DNA of 64,000 nucleotides from contig NC_080081.1 in NCBI RefSeq assembly GCF_949987535.1, positions 71,259,603 to 71,323,602 of the forward strand, read 5' to 3'. The translations under genes and the position numbers were made by a program. This document shows positions 46,655-59,647 of this stretch, in pieces; the stretch's first letter is position 1; each line of letters opens with the position of its first letter. The notes beneath the pieces were generated by a model. That model had not been told where the DNA came from, did no database searches, and saw only the letters and a program-made list of their open reading frames with translations. Origin of the DNA: Balaenoptera acutorostrata. Taxonomy: Eukaryota > Chordata > Mammalia > Artiodactyla > Balaenopteridae.

Positions 46655-46825
46655 CCAGGGTTCCTCTCAGCCTTAGCTACCCACAGGGTCACCTGGAGCC
46701 TTTTGGAAATATGAATGTCCTTACTGCCTCCCAGAGACTCTGATTTGGTTCACATGGGGCCTGGGGATCAGTATTTTTTTAGTACTGGTTCCAGCGTACA
46801 GTCCGGGTTCAGAATCACTGACTTG
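46655..46825 (+). mobile_element. MER5A-like hAT element
   Basis: 'cacagggtcacctggagcct', 'cccagagactctgatttggt', 'ggggcctggggatcagtatt' and 'gggttcagaatcactgactt' follow the MER5A pattern. Confidence 0.75.
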
Positions 46826-46954
46826 TGTTAACTACCATATGGTAACTCGCAGCAGTCTGTGTCTAGTACGAGATCATAGTCTAAGTCCCCAAGAAAAGTT
46901 TTGCTTAAGTGAGGTTGGAATGAGCTTGATATTTTACAGGGACAGAAAAGAAAA

Positions 46955-46985
<31 letters not shown>

Positions 46986-47029
46986 CGGTGTGCCTGGAGC
47001 ATAGTGAAAAAAGGTGGTACAAGTAGATG

Positions 47030-47665
47030 GTAAGAGATCATGTCAGAGGTATGGGTAGAGTCAGGTTATAAGATTAGGTTGGGCCTTGTTGCCAGGGCAA
47101 GAAGTTTGGATTTGGTTCTACATGTGATAAGTAGTAAAGGATTTTAAACAGAGGAGGGACAGGACCTGAATTAGTTACTACTGGAGTGGTCCAGGTAAGA
47201 GAGAAACAGTGACACGGACTAGGCTGATAATGATGAAAATGGAGAGAATGGGACAGATTTGGAGTATGTCTTGGAAGTAGAGACAACAATGCTGACATTT
47301 TTTGTTGGAGGTGAGGGAGAGGGATCAAGGGCTCCTAGGTTTGTAGAGCCATGGGCTGAGTTGGGGACAGGTGGAATATTTGCATCTTGCAAGTGCAAAA
47401 GGACCTTTTTTTGCATAAGCCAGATGAAGAGCGAGTTCTCCTTTGGCCAAATTAAGCCAAAGATGCCTATTAGACATCCAAAGTAAAAGTCAAAGAGCTG
47501 GTTGTATGAGTAAAGTTTTGGGAGAAAAGTCAAAGCCAAAGATAGAAATCTGAGAGTTATTGGCATATGACTACTATAGAGTAAAGCCTTAGGACTGGAT
47601 GGGGTTACTTAGAAGAGAATATAGTTAAGAGGAGGGGCCAAGGACCAAGTCCTAGGGCATCCTTT
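47030..47665 (-). repeat. L2 LINE RT region, antisense
   Basis: Reverse-complement L2 ORF2: 'gttgggccttgttgccaggg', 'actggagtggtccaggtaag', 'gatgcctattagacatccaa', 'gagagttattggcatatgac' and 'caagtcctagggcatcc'. Coding capacity is destroyed. Confidence 0.8.
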
Positions 47666-50154
47666 ATTTAGAACACAATATTGGGACATGAACTGTATAT
47701 ACATATACATGTGCTAAATTTCTGGGGAATAAGAAAAATAGCAGCACTGTTCCTAAACTCAGCATTCTTATAGCTGTATAATAGTAGTGATATATCAAAT
47801 AATCTTTTGTGACAGACCTACTTGGTCCCAGAACTTTTGATGAATAAAAAATAATCATAAAAATATATCACACTAATAAAATATACATTTTAAGTTTAAA
47901 AATGATATTGCAAAGTAAAAATAACATTTAAAGGAAAGACTTCTTAGGGTTGCCCCATAAAAATTAAAATATAGTTAATTAGATAAAAATAATCTTAGCA
48001 GGAATACGTCTATGGTTACCGTGACTTGTTGGCTCCACATATAATGGGGTAAGAACTTTATCTTGGAAAGGTGACTTCTCCAGTGTTGTGATATCTGGGA
48101 ATAGGCTAATCAAAGTTTAGCTTGTAAGAAAGTTTCTGTACTATATTGAATTTTCCAATATTGCATCCATTTGTTGACCTTTACCAATTATGGTCTGTCC
48201 ATAATAAAGTTGATTGAAGGGAAATTTCTCAGAGAAAAATAGGTAACCACATCTTAAGTTTTTGTGTTTGTAAGGAAGATAACTTAAACATGGCCTAACC
48301 CATCTGCAATATGCTGCCCAACCCTTGGAAGTAACACATTTTCTCCTAAAGCTGGAGCAAAGAGAGGACCATGTTCATTATTTGTGGGTGGGTGCTCTGA
48401 ATAGGAGACAGGAGCCCTGCCAGTTGGCTGAAATCCCTTAAGACCATTTAATACAGCTTTGGATCAGTTACCAACCTGATCATTTAGATGTGGAGCATGT
48501 CTATGAAATTAATATATATTCTTTTTGTGTGTGTGTGTGCTTTTTCAATCTTATGTTAAACAAAACAACTTATAAAGAAAAATGTGCTTAGAGACCTTGT
48601 AGTTTTCTGGGGGTTTATCCACCAGTATATTTCTATTCTACCCTTTTGCAAGTTTAGGGATATTGCCAAATGAAAACAAACGTGGTTTGAGAAGTGTTGC
48701 AATGTTCCTGGGCTTTTTTTCAGAATCCTCGAGTGTTTAGTCCTAAGGCAGTCGAGTTGAAGGGCAAACATTTTTGTCATGTTTGTAGTTAGTCAATAAG
48801 TATTTATTGAGCCATGAAATAGCATCCTTGTCAAAGCATGTTGGGACTGTAGTGCAGGATATTAATTCAGGACTGTGGTTTTATCCTGGCAAAGCACACA
48901 AATTTTATTTTGCTGCTCAAATCCCTTAACTCATCTATTTAACCAGAAATAGAGCAGGCTTCCAGAAAGTGCTAAAGGACAGTATAGAATGCACCATGAC
49001 TACACAATATTGTATTTGCAAATCTGCTGTGTCAAGCTATCTTATGTTCTCAGGCAGAATATTTCCTTAGTAACATTTTTATCTAAAATAAAAATTTCAG
49101 AACCTTATGGTTCTGTTATTTTGTGTAATAGGGCATATTTTAATCTGTATTTCATCATGACATACTGTGTTTGTTGAATACTTCTTTCTCCTTCCTATGC
49201 ATGAAATTAAATGAACCCTAGAGATAATTGTTGTTCAACCTCTTGAAAATTGATACATTTACTATCAATGACTTTAATTGGAAAGTCTTATATGCTTCTT
49301 ATCCTCTCTCCATCTGGATAAAGTAGAAACATGTCCAGGTTTCTTGAAGGATCTTTGAATGTGTTTTCCATTGAAATTTAATGTTTACCATTAGAATAAT
49401 GTCCTGAAAGTACAAATATATGAATATGTGGAAGGTGTGACAGAATAAGTTAAACTAATCTACTGCTGCGTGAGAATGTCTGGGTTGTCACAATGACATT
49501 GCAAAGATGGCTTCCTTTCTTTGGCCGACGCTGAGTTGCATTCATTGCAGAACTCTTGAAAAACAATGATGGATCACACCTTTCCTAGCCAAGAGGAATT
49601 GTCCCCATGGTCCTGGAAATAAATTACATCTTTATTTTAGTCCCAAGAAAAGACTTCATAAGCAATAGACATAAAAGAGGAGCAATTGTTAGAATGAAAG
49701 TAAGAGAGAAAAAAAAAAAAGCTTTTACATATTTCAACCATTGTCTCATAGGCTGTTTTATTCTTTTTGGAAAGAAAGAAGAGAGGCTTTAGGGTAAGCA
49801 TTTGATTTCTAGTTCTTAAATTTCTAGTTTCTAAATCAAAGCAACAATGACAAGTGGAAAATTGCTCTTAACCCTGTAGAGAAGCACTGTGGTGGTGGTG
49901 GTGGAGAAGTGACTGAAGCTGTTTGAGGCATCATCATTTGAATAAAATCACAGCTGTGTAATGGTAACTCTCATCTGTGAAATTAGCATCAGTTCAGCCA
50001 TAACGTTGATATAATTATTTGGCACAGCTATGGCTACAGTGCTGGGAGCATAGATCTCCAAGTGTCTTAAATGCATGTTGTTTTACTTTTGTTGCATACA
50101 ATGCAGTGGAGGGCGGGGTGAGTGGTGTTTGGGCATGGTGGAAGATTACTGGCA
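47666..50154. other. Non-coding stretch, nothing assigned
   Basis: No gene or clear repeat. A short (TG)n lies at about 48525-48540, and an A-run at about 49711-49721. Confidence 0.45.
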
Positions 50155-50405
50155 TGCATCATGCCCTAGTGGTTAAGAGCAGCTACTGGAGCAAGACTAC
50201 ATGGGTTTGCACCCTACCTCCACCTCTTACACAGTGGGTCCTTGGGCAAGATAAATAATCTTGATGGTCCTAAATTTCCCCATCTTAAAAAGGAGGATAA
50301 GCATAGGACTTATCTCATAGGGTTGTCATGAGAATTAAATGAGTTAATATTTTCAAAGCATTTAGGATAGTGCCTGACCCCTAATTAACAATGTATAAGA
50401 GTTCA
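50155..50405 (+). repeat. Near full-length MIR SINE, sense
   Basis: Starts with the tRNA-like head 'ccctagtggttaagagcagc', then 'gtccttgggcaagataaata', 'ctcatagggttgtcatgaga', 'attaaatgagttaatatttt' and 'gatagtgcctgacccctaat'. Confidence 0.95.
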
Positions 50406-50414
50406 TTTTTTAAA

Positions 50415-50465
50415 AATACATATGTATATAGATGTAGATATAGATATATAGATACATAGATGTAT
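50415..50465 (+). repeat. (GATATA)n-like simple repeat
   Basis: Imperfect 'tagatatagatatatagata' units. Low-complexity tract directly downstream of the MIR. Confidence 0.8.
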
Positions 50466-52339
50466 TCTCTGTGGAGAACAGACATTTTCTGTTAAAGGAG
50501 ATGCTTTTTGCTCTAGCCTTAAACCAGCCACTCGCTTCATACCTGGATTCATCTGCCTTGTTCCCATATCTTATGGACCCATTCTAGATCCCATGTTCAG
50601 GGATTTCCAAGAGCTAAGACATTAGCCTCACTCTCTTTGCTTTGAATCGAATTTAAAAACAAAATCAAACCGTACATATGTTGCTAACGTGGTTGGCAGC
50701 ATCTTGTGCAAATCCATTAGTGTTATAGCATGAATCATTCATCATACTATTATACTAACATTTTTTCTGAAAGATCATCAATTACGGTTTGTTCATCAAA
50801 ATTACTATCAGCTTTAGAGCTATGCAACCAAGAAATCATTCCCATGTCCTTGGCCTAAATGGAATTTGATGGACACCAAATTAAAATGAGAGAAGTTGGA
50901 CTAGATTATCTCTAAGGCCCTGTTTAACTTTAAAATGAGTCTATAAAACTAGACTGTGTGTCTAAAGGAAACTTAATGCTCTAAGTATTTTAGTTCCTTT
51001 TCTGTCTGGATTTCATCAGATGTTTTGATAGACAAGGAAAGGGCAGAAGCCCAGAAGGGCACCCCAGGATGCCTGCCGGTGTCATTCCCCATACTGCTTT
51101 GGTTACCTAGCCCCCATCAACAGCAGCAACTTAACTGGTACTTTCTGATGTTGGAACTACATCTGCCAGAATTGGAGAAGGAACAAGGAGGGGGGAAAGC
51201 TAGGAGTCCAGGGCCTGCAGATACCAGTAGAATCTCAACAGTCCCTGCACCACACGCAGGCAAGGCCCCATGCTCAGAGAGGTCCCGTACTTAGTTTATA
51301 TGCTCTACTGTTACAATCTTGAAATTATTAATAATTGTTGAATGCAGAGCCCACATTTTCATTTTATACTGGGCCTGGCAAATGAGGTAGCTAATCCTGC
51401 ATTATTGGTGAGTTCACTGTCATTGGTGATTTGGTGTTATTTAAGTAAGATAAAAGTGACTTGTAAAATCACAGGATATTAGATCTGGAAGGAACCTGCA
51501 AGCTTTCCCTTCAGCATCTACAATCTATACTCCATATGCTCTGTGCCACTTGCTCTTGGGGGAGGTGATCTCCCAAGAAGGAAAGTGTGTTTGTTTTCTT
51601 TTATTGTTTATTGATTGTGACAGCATCATTATGAAATAAGGCAATAACATCACCCCTGGTGTTTACAGAGTTATAATGATTATATTTTAGTTATTACATA
51701 TACTGAAGCAAGTATTTTAACTAGCTTTTTAAAGGTATTGCATTGCTTAGGTATATAGGAGATTGGGACAAATTACACACTCTTGGTATGCTAGATTTTC
51801 AGATCCAAAGCTTGTTTTTGAAAACTTCTTAATTAATCTTTCTTAATTTAAAATTTATTTACAATATCCGTAATAGATTATTCATTAAACCACTGCTATT
51901 AAAACCATTAAGGCTATTTCCTGTGTAGATTTCACCTAGAACTACTTACTAAGAAAAGGAAATTAGGAGAGGCAGTAATAAAACCTGTGATTTATCACCA
52001 GGGATTTCCAGCACATATCAGCGAGTTTTATTTTGTCATGATGTCCATCTGTCTCTGTGAGGAACACTAAAGCTGACCGAGTCTAGTCTCATAATGTTTC
52101 ATAGGTTAAATCCTCCTTTGCTATCAGAAGCTAGACATAGAACTCCCCATTTAGTGATGTAAAAAAAAGAAGACATCTTCCTTTGTTTGAAAGTTAGGTT
52201 CATTATTTAATGCAAAGTATTTGGGCAATTGAATAAAAAGAAGAGTGTGTGCATTTTCATTTTCTCTTAAGCTACTTCAAACAAGAACGTGTTTGTGTAG
52301 TTCTGAATAGTAAAAGAGTAGGCAGATTCAGCTACCCTG
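50466..52339. other. Non-coding stretch, nothing assigned
   Basis: No recognised gene or repeat. The frame at 51025-51294 (89 codons) has no splice context or composition that supports a gene. Confidence 0.4.
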
Positions 52340-52410
52340 AATCAGACCCTATTTTATGCCAGGCATTGTGCTAAGGCTTCATGTGTTTTTTCATTTGATG
52401 CCCAGGCTTC
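52340..52410 (-). repeat. MIR SINE 3' part, antisense
   Basis: 'tgccaggcattgtgctaagg' and 'catgtgttttttcatttgat' are the reversed MIR 3' end. A related MIR piece occurs at 52695-52790. Confidence 0.65.
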
Positions 52411-52492
52411 AGGGCAAGTACTCCCAGGGTCCCTGTTAGCACACACAGCAGCTTGCTGTGATTAAGAAAAAGGCTTCCACTCGGGGCCATGA

Positions 52493-52545
52493 ACTACATT
52501 GTAAAGGAATTATACTCCAATAAAGATGTTAAAAAAAAAAAAAAG
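52493..52545 (+). mobile_element. Very short L1 3' end, sense
   Basis: 'ttgtaaaggaattatactcc' and 'aataaagatgtt' plus an A14 tail. Another extreme 5' truncation. I could not see a clear target duplication. Confidence 0.8.
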
Positions 52546-52694
52546 CAAAAAGAATAAGACTGTTAGAAAACGGTGCCTCCTCTGAGAAAACACATTCCCA
52601 TGGGCGTGTGGCTAGGTGAGTGTACCCCAGGCTGGATTTCAACCTCCATCGTCCCCCTGGCACAGCCTACACAATCATACAGTGTGGCCCTGGG

Positions 52695-52790
52695 TACTGA
52701 TACTGTCCCCACTTTACGCATGAAGAAATCCAAGGCTTGGAGAAATTAAGTAACTACTCCTTGTTGTTATGTAGATTTATGAGAGTGGCA
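52695..52790 (-). repeat. MIR SINE, antisense
   Basis: 'ctgtccccactttacgcatg', 'aagaaatccaaggcttggag' and 'aaattaagtaactac' match reversed MIR core. Confidence 0.75.
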
Positions 52791-53039
52791 CATTTTGAAT
52801 GATATACAGGTCATTGAGAGATCTGTGAGATCCTGGATGACTGCAGGACCCAAACCCTAATCACAGTCTAGCACTTAGGGAGGGGTAACTGTTCCTGGGT
52901 AGCGACAATATGGAACCATTTCCACAGCCTTGCCCCAATGTTGCCTCAAGATTAAAGCAGGGTATAATAGATGGGAGCTGACTGTGGCATTCTGGCATCC
53001 CAGGGTCCCCGTGAGAATAATGATGATGATTAATGATGA

Positions 53040-53305
53040 TCCTGAATATTTGTGTAACACTTTACAGTTAAGTGTTTTTCCACTAAAGTTTGTGACAGTG
53101 GTTTAAAATCAATAGGTTCTCACAAAAGTCCTTTAAGGTAGTCAGGGTGGGTGCTATGATCTCTACTACATAATAAGACAAATGAGGATAAGAAAAATGG
53201 TGTGACTATCCAAGGTCCCATGGCCAGAGGGGGCCAGGGGGGTATTTGAACCCAGGCTCCTACCCCAGTGCTTGCCCTCTGCTCACTTTCCTGCTGCCCA
53301 GTGTG
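53040..53305 (-). repeat. MIR SINE, antisense
   Basis: 'taacactttacagttaagtg', 'aagtcctttaaggtagtcag', 'caaggtcccatggccagag', 'tatttgaacccaggctccta' follow reversed MIR, including the B-box-derived 'tttgaacccagg'. Confidence 0.8.
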
Positions 53306-53347
53306 AGCCCTGCTCTGTAAGATCAGTCAGTTGCTGTTAACTAAACC

Positions 53348-53535
53348 CAATGGCTCCCAAACCTGACTGAGCATCAGAACCACCAGAAAAGCTTTTTAAA
53401 AATACTTCTCCCCAGATCCAAGGGGTCAAAATCATCCCTAGGGGGTAATGTGTATGTGTGTGTGTGCGTGTGTGGAGGGTGGGGTGGGAGGGGGTGTAGT
53501 ATACATTTTTTAACAAGGCTCCTAGGTGATTTTTG
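53348..53535 (+). mobile_element. MER5A-like hAT element with (TG)n expansion
   Basis: 'ggctcccaaacctgactgag', 'catcagaaccaccagaaaag', then a (TG)n/(GGGGT) expansion (about 53450-53500), then 'caaggctcctaggtgatttt'. A MER5A-like copy interrupted by microsatellite growth. Confidence 0.7.
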
Positions 53536-53789
53536 TTGTTGTTGTGTGTTTACAGGCTGCCTGGCACTGTCCTCCCACCAGTGACTGGAAATGGCTCTAA
53601 ACGCTCACGCTCACGGTTATTTCAGACTCCATGCCTTGAGCCATGCAAATGTCTTCCAGTCCTAATCCTTTTATTTCCCTTCTGCCTACCTAGATCCAAC
53701 CCATTTTCAAGGACTGGCTCAAGTCCTTCCCACCTGGCCACTATCTCCCCCTTCCATAGCTGAGTGCCCCTTGGTGGGCGAGAGGGTGG

Positions 53790-54005
53790 GAGGACCGTGA
53801 GCGTCTGCTGTGTGCCAGGCCCCGATTCAGTGCTTCTCCCCCTCTCGTCCTGTGAACCGTCACAGCAACACGCTGAGGTCATGGTTATCACCCCCATTCT
53901 AAAGATGGGGTAAGTGAAGGAACTTGGCTGAGGCCAACACAGCTAGTAAAGTTCAGAGTTTCATTCAGCTTTAAGTTCCTGCCTTTCCAGTCACTCTACT
54001 GAGTG
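53790..54005 (-). repeat. MIR SINE, antisense
   Basis: 'ctgctgtgtgccaggccccg', 'atcacccccattctaaagat', 'gaggccaacacagctagtaa' and 'cagtcactctactgagt' follow reversed MIR. Confidence 0.8.
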
Positions 54006-54544
54006 TTTCAGTCTGGTTCCTGTCTCACCAGCAAGAGTTCTTTTGTGCTGTAATAGAGAAACTTTGTCTGACATTAAGGAAAATCTTTTACCTCTTACTG
54101 TAAATCCACATGGCAAAATAACCTAGTTGTTGAAGAAATAAAAGAATGAATGCCTTTTCTTACTTCTTTTGTGAATCATTTCCTAGCAAGCTTCAAAAAG
54201 GTGGACTGATATTGATAGAGATGATACTTACTTATTCAAACTCTTTAATATTACTAGGAAATTCCAGCCAACGTTCTCTTCTTTCTTTTAGCTCAAAAAA
54301 ACCATGAAATGTTAGAGAATATGGAAGCCTTGTAGATTGTCTTGTCCAAGTCATTCATTTCACAAGAGCTGATTGAACCTCAGAGAGATTCAGTTAACCT
54401 GTTCCAGGTCATCTCATTAGCCATAAACTTGAGATTAGACTCCAACTCCAAGTCACACCAAGTGACTTTTGGGATTGCAGGTGAATTCATATGTGGCCAC
54501 CCTTTTATAAGCAAAATGCCCATTTCTGAAATTAGTCTAGAATA

Positions 54545-54640
54545 CAAACTTCTTGAGGGGAATGATGGTGCCTTACTTAACTTCAAGAGCAAAGCCTTTC
54601 CCATAAGATATGTTTTATAAGTGTTTGTTGGCAGCCTGAC
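54545..54640 (+). repeat. L2-like terminus, sense (weak)
   Basis: 'tacaaacttcttgaggggaa', 'tgatggtgccttacttaac' and 'ataagtgtttgttggcag' resemble the L2 end. Confidence 0.5.
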
Positions 54641-55079
54641 TCACTGCCTCAATAACTGAAGGACATTAAAGGAATCTGACTGTCCCCTCCTAAGTGCTGA
54701 GTTCACCTCTGATGGCCTCAAACTCTGCCTGCCCTACTGTGATACCACCCCTATGTGTTTGGCACACCTATCAGCTTTGTGGGTTTGAGCAACGTAAACT
54801 TTCCCTGTCCTCCAGCCTCCTTCCAAGGTGCAACTGGGGATTTTCATTTTGTAGCTAAAGGAAATGAATACTGCTGTTGTTATCACATGTTAGGTTGGGG
54901 AAAATGAAGAAATCATAGTTGAAATTTAAATATTAATTTTTCATTTATTTAAGATGGAAATGTTCCCTTTTGGCCATTAATAAAAATCATAGCACTAGGG
55001 GAAATGGGTTTTTGGGAAAAATCCCCCAAATCGTATGGCTTTTTCTTTTTTTCTACAGAGACTCCAAGTTTTCATTCAC

Positions 55080-55565
55080 TCAGCTTATTCAACAAATATT
55101 TATTAAGTATCTACTATGGCAAATACTGTCCCAGCTACTGGGGATTCAGTGGTGAACAAAACAGACAAAATCAGAACCCTCACTGGGCTTCCATTTAAGT
55201 GGGGAAGACAGATAATAATAAACAAATGCCTAAGATGTAAGTGTTATAAATAGCACGTTAGGAAGAAAAAGAAAATGTGAAGGAGCTGGAGAATTAAAGG
55301 GAGTGCTGGTTTGGATCCAGTGGTCAGAGAAGGTCTCTCTGGGGAGGTGGCACTGGAGCAGAGACAGTCAGAGATCTGGGGGGAAGAGTGTTCAGGCAGA
55401 AGGAATACAACGTGGATCAGTCCTGAAGCAGGAGCATGTGCATGTGTCTGGGGAAAGGCCAGGAGGGTGTGGGGCTTGGAGCACAGTGAGTGAGTAGAAG
55501 AGTGGCAGCAAGGGGTCTACAGATAGCCTGGGCCTCTGCAGCCTTCTGGCCTGAGAAGGAGTCCT
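55080..55565 (-). repeat. L2 LINE 3' region, antisense
   Basis: A good reversed L2: 'ttcaacaaatatttattaag', 'ggattcagtggtgaacaaaa', 'cagagaaggtctctctgggg', 'gtgttcaggcagaaggaata'. One of the best-preserved L2 ends here. The frames at 55303-55497 lie inside it. Confidence 0.9.
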
Positions 55566-55672
55566 GAAATGATCTTGGGTATGATTTGCTGTGAACAGTT
55601 AACCAGTTTATGATGTAAACGTTGGAAAGAAAAGACAATGAAGGCCAACAGTGGAAACGGAAAGACTTTTTT

Positions 55673-55785
55673 TTGTCTGCGCAGCACTGCTTGCAGGATC
55701 TTAGTTCCCCGACCAGGGATGGAACCCGGGCCCATGGCAGTGAAAACGCCAAGTCTTAACCACTGGGCTGCCAGGGAATTCCCCA
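55673..55785 (-). mobile_element. CHR-1-type SINE, antisense
   Basis: 'gcaggatcttagttccccga', 'ccagggatggaacccgggcc', 'aagtcttaaccactgggctg' and 'ccagggaattcccc' are the reversed CHR-1 head. Likely target duplication 'gaaagacttttt' at about 55660 and 55786. Confidence 0.9.
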
Positions 55786-55954
55786 GAAAGACTTTTTAGA
55801 GGCCTCCTTGAAGTAACAGATTTAGTTCACATCTCAGTTATAAAACAAATACTTAGTTGCTAGTTACATAAGGGCCCACTGCTTAATTAAAAGGAAGGAA
55901 AGAATAACCTCTGGCTTTCAGTTTTTTTATGCAAATGGAGAGGAATTAGCTAGA

Positions 55955-56345
55955 TTCATTCATTTATTCGTTCAAAACATTTATTTAATAAATGTCATAT
56001 TCCAGGTACTCTGCTATGCTGTGCACTGAGAATAAAAACATGAAAAATATACTAAGTCTTACCCCCAAGGACTTACAGACAAGTGCAGTGGTATTGATCA
56101 GAGGATGGAGTGATGAACTTGGTCTTGCTTCACAGAGGAGATGACCCCTGAGTTGGGCCTTAAAGGAGAGAAATTACACTCTAAGGAAGGGGAGGAACAA
56201 GCACGTGCAAAGAAACAGAGGCATGAGGTAGCATGAGTAATTATTCAGTGTTGCTGGGACCTTGCGTCAGGAATGAGAGCTGGTGAAGGAAAGACTGGAG
56301 GGTGGGCAGAGGCCAGATGACAAGCTTGTGGATCTCATGCATGAC
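55955..56345 (-). repeat. L2 LINE 3' region, antisense
   Basis: 'ttcattcatttattcgttca', 'gaggagatgacccctgagtt', 'gggccttaaaggagagaaat', 'gtgcaaagaaacagaggcat' and 'gagagctggtgaaggaaaga' follow reversed L2. Confidence 0.85.
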
Positions 56346-56884
56346 TTCCAGGGCTATATCAGATAGCCTGTAAATTATTTTCTAATTCTAGGACTTTATG
56401 ATTATGTGAATCCATTTTACTTTCTCCATCAGCGTTTGGTATAAGCATCACAAGCCCTTATTTATTTTTATATCCATCTTTTCTAAGTTATCTTGCTCTA
56501 CAACTTTAAAGAATAATGGTTAGAGCCTCTTTTCTTGCATGAGTATTGCAAAGAACCTGAGGTCTTCTGTGGCTTTTAAAGATGACTTCTGTTAACTTAA
56601 CAGAACCTACAGGAGCTCCTGTGACTTCCCAGTTGCCAGCCTCACTTCTTGGGGCTTCTTCACTCCAAGTCTTGGTGCAGTTGCCTGGATTTGCAAGTTT
56701 AAAGTTAAAATGAGTGTCCGAAGTACATGTGGTATATTACAGAGACTTGATAGTCTATAAGTTCCACAGTGGAACTAATGTGACTTCTTGATCTATTTTT
56801 CACAGGGCTTTTGGGCCATAGTTACTTTAAAAAGAACTCTCTTGAAAATAGATCTGAAACGGATCTCGAAGGCTGTGTTTACTC

Positions 56885-57000
56885 ATTCGTAAGCATTTAT
56901 TGATGACCTACGTTATGCAAAACCACAGTACCAGGTACTGGGGACACAAAAATGAATAAGATAAAATCTTTTCTTTCAAGGAACTTCCAACTATTAGTGA
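56885..57000 (-). repeat. L2 LINE terminus, antisense
   Basis: 'cattcgtaagcatttattga', 'agtaccaggtactggggaca' and 'tctttcaaggaacttccaac' are the reversed L2 3' end. Confidence 0.8.
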
Positions 57001-57792
57001 TTCTTATAAAAAATCTTATAATTCTCTGACTTTAGTATATATTTTATATATATATATATAGAATGGTTTTAGGTCAATGGTTTAAAAGATTTTAGAAAAT
57101 TTCATGAAAAATAGTTGAGTTCTTTGATTATGCATAAGCTCAGCCTCTCATGGAAAACTGGATTTATTTATCTAACATGCTGACTAGAGGCAAGGAGGAA
57201 AAAAAGCCAGAAGAAAAGTACTAATTCATGATGCACAACTTGAGAATCTCCATTGAACAGCTGCATTGTTGGAACACTCACCCTTTTTGTTCACATGGAG
57301 TTGCTATCTGGAATCCTCAGATATCCGTGGTCGCCCGAGGGCTCCTCAAATGTCACCAGGGCAACAACAAAGTAACACACATGAAGCAGGCCTTCTGTGG
57401 CATTCTTTATGAAAAGCATTGAATTAAATTATTGCATAACAAATCATCTGCATATGAAAGGCAGTGAACTGTTGGAGAACCCAACTGAAAACAATGCTGA
57501 ATTTGATTCCTACCTCCACTGATAACTTACTGGCACTCTTAGAAATCTTACTGTGACCCGGGTTCCCTATTTGGAATGTGGGGAATATTAATAATGTACT
57601 TATGACTTCAAGGCAGTTGTGAGCTCAATTTAGGGAGATTGTTGAGACGGTTAGAGAAAACTACCATCTATCCCTTAACCCTGTTCATCTTATCCTTTCT
57701 TGGTCAACCTTTCAAAATGATTAAGAAATTTCAACCAGAGTGGTCTGGTTGAAACCATTGCTCCCCACTATGGAGTTCCTAGCAAAACGGGC
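57001..57792. other. Non-coding stretch, nothing assigned
   Basis: A short (TA)n lies at about 57046-57061. No gene or repeat recognised. Confidence 0.45.
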
Positions 57793-58005
57793 AACAGCTG
57801 CATTGACTGAGTCCTTACCATGTGCCAGAGATTGTGCTAGTCAGCATTTCACATGTATTATTTTATTTCACCCTAATGACCTTCAGGGTCAGTGTTATTA
57901 ACATCCTCATTTTATAATGAAGACACAAACTCTAAAATGTGTGTGATTCTTGGCCTGGGTTCACAAAGCTAAGGAGTATTCTGAAACAAAGATTAGAACT
58001 AGGTG
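57793..58005 (-). repeat. MIR SINE, antisense
   Basis: 'ccatgtgccagagattgtgc', 'tcacatgtattattttattt', 'cctcattttataatgaagac' and 'ttcacaaagctaaggagtat' follow reversed MIR. Confidence 0.85.
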
Positions 58006-58889
58006 ATCTATCCAAGACCCCTCAAACTTCTATACATATTGGTTTAGGGAGAACTGTACATCACATCACATCCTCTCTCACCACTATACTTGGCTTCTGC
58101 TTAATCGTAAAGCCATAGATAGAAATCTTTATAGTAGGAAAAACAACTTCTACAGACTAAGTTATGTATATTAATTCAAGAAAGCCTGTGGAGAGATAGA
58201 ATGTGAAAAATAAGCAACATGTGATGCTTTAAGCATGATTAAACTAAAATAAGACATTTTGAAAAATATACTGAAATATTTACATCCAAATGATATTGTC
58301 ATTAGTGGCCTACCCCCTTATCCCAACAATGTTTGAAGCTCTTCTTGGGAATTGCCACTTATGAACCACACAAAAAAAATGAGTCTCATTCTTTTTTTGG
58401 TCTGATTCCGATTTTGGGTCCCCAAAGAAAATCAATCACCATCTCTTCACCAGATTTGACCATGAAAGACTTAACGATTTTTTAAAGAGCAAGTCCATTC
58501 TCAAAGTGCCAAAAATTGGCACTAACAATTTGTATTTGAAAGGACAGATTTCCCCCTCTTTTAAACTCTTAATTATTTATCTATAGCTATAAAACTAACA
58601 TGTTGATTATAAAGATAACATGTTGGTTATACAAAGCACTCAAAGATAATAGCTACATTCTTCTAAAGTATACTCAAAAGAGCACTTTGAAAATATTTTA
58701 AGGCGGCCCGCCAGCATTTTTTAAAATAAATGTGATCTCGCAAGAGAATTCCTTTCATGGAGACAGCAGATACATGACTATGATAGGTATTTTTAAATGA
58801 TAACATTGCTTTATAGTCACATATCTTATGTGGTATTCTAAGATGGAAACACTATTTGTGGGTAAATATACAATTATTTCTTAAATGCA

Positions 58890-59070
58890 CCATTTTGTTC
58901 AAGGGAAATTATAATAGCTACAACTTTTAGAGTATTAACAAAGTACCAGGCACACAAGTTATTGTGTTTAATACTTAACATAGGCCTAGAAAGTTAGTAT
59001 TATACTCATTTTTCATGTGATACAACTGAAGTTGATAAAGGCTTAGGAGTTAAGCAGAGTCTCACAGTTT
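58890..59070 (-). repeat. MIR-like SINE, antisense
   Basis: 'aaagtaccaggcacacaagt', 'tgtgtttaatacttaacata', 'tactcatttttcatgtgata' and 'gttaagcagagtctcacag' follow reversed MIR loosely. Confidence 0.65.
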
Positions 59071-59234
59071 GGGCTGTCTTCCTGAAGGCTCCTGTGCTCA
59101 ACCAGGAAGCATTCATGGTGGAAGAGAAGCACCGTTATTTCTGCTTAGGTGGAGAATAAACATACAAATTAAATTATAAACATCAACACTTGAGTGTTAA
59201 TGGGCTCCTAGAACTGAGGTGCAATAATTCTTTA

Positions 59235-59314
59235 AAAATTTTTTTTTATTTTATTGAAGTATATTTGATTTGCAATGTCGTGTTAGTTTCAGGTGTATAG
59301 CAAAGTGATTCAGT

Positions 59315-59348
<34 letters not shown>

Positions 59349-59570
59349 CGCACGCGTGTATATTCTTTTTCAGATTCTTTTCCCATATAGGTTATTACAA
59401 AATACTGAGTATTGTTTCCTGTGCCATATAGTAGGTCCTTGTTGGTTAGCTATTTTATATATAGTAGTGTGTATATGTTAATCTCAAACTCCTAATTTAT
59501 CCCTCCCCTCCCTTTGGTAACCATAAGTCTGCTTTCTATATCTGCGGGTCTATTTCTGCTTTGTATATAC
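59235..59570 (-). mobile_element. 5'-truncated L1 3' end, antisense, with (TG)n
   Basis: 'tattttattgaagtatattt', 'gcaaagtgattcagttatat', a (TG)n/(CG)-containing run at 59325-59357, then 'cagattcttttcccatatag', 'gtgccatatagtaggtcctt'. It is the reversed L1 3' UTR. The frame 59293-59481 is antisense to it. Confidence 0.9.
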
Positions 59571-59647
59571 TTTCTTAAATCACTAAATAAGATAACCTAT
59601 GTGAATGCATTTAGACAGTCATTTAATTAATTCTCACGTTTTAGTAC

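Noticed and set aside
50415..50465. Regular repeat as a possible array
   Set aside because: It is a simple hexanucleotide-like microsatellite without spacers.
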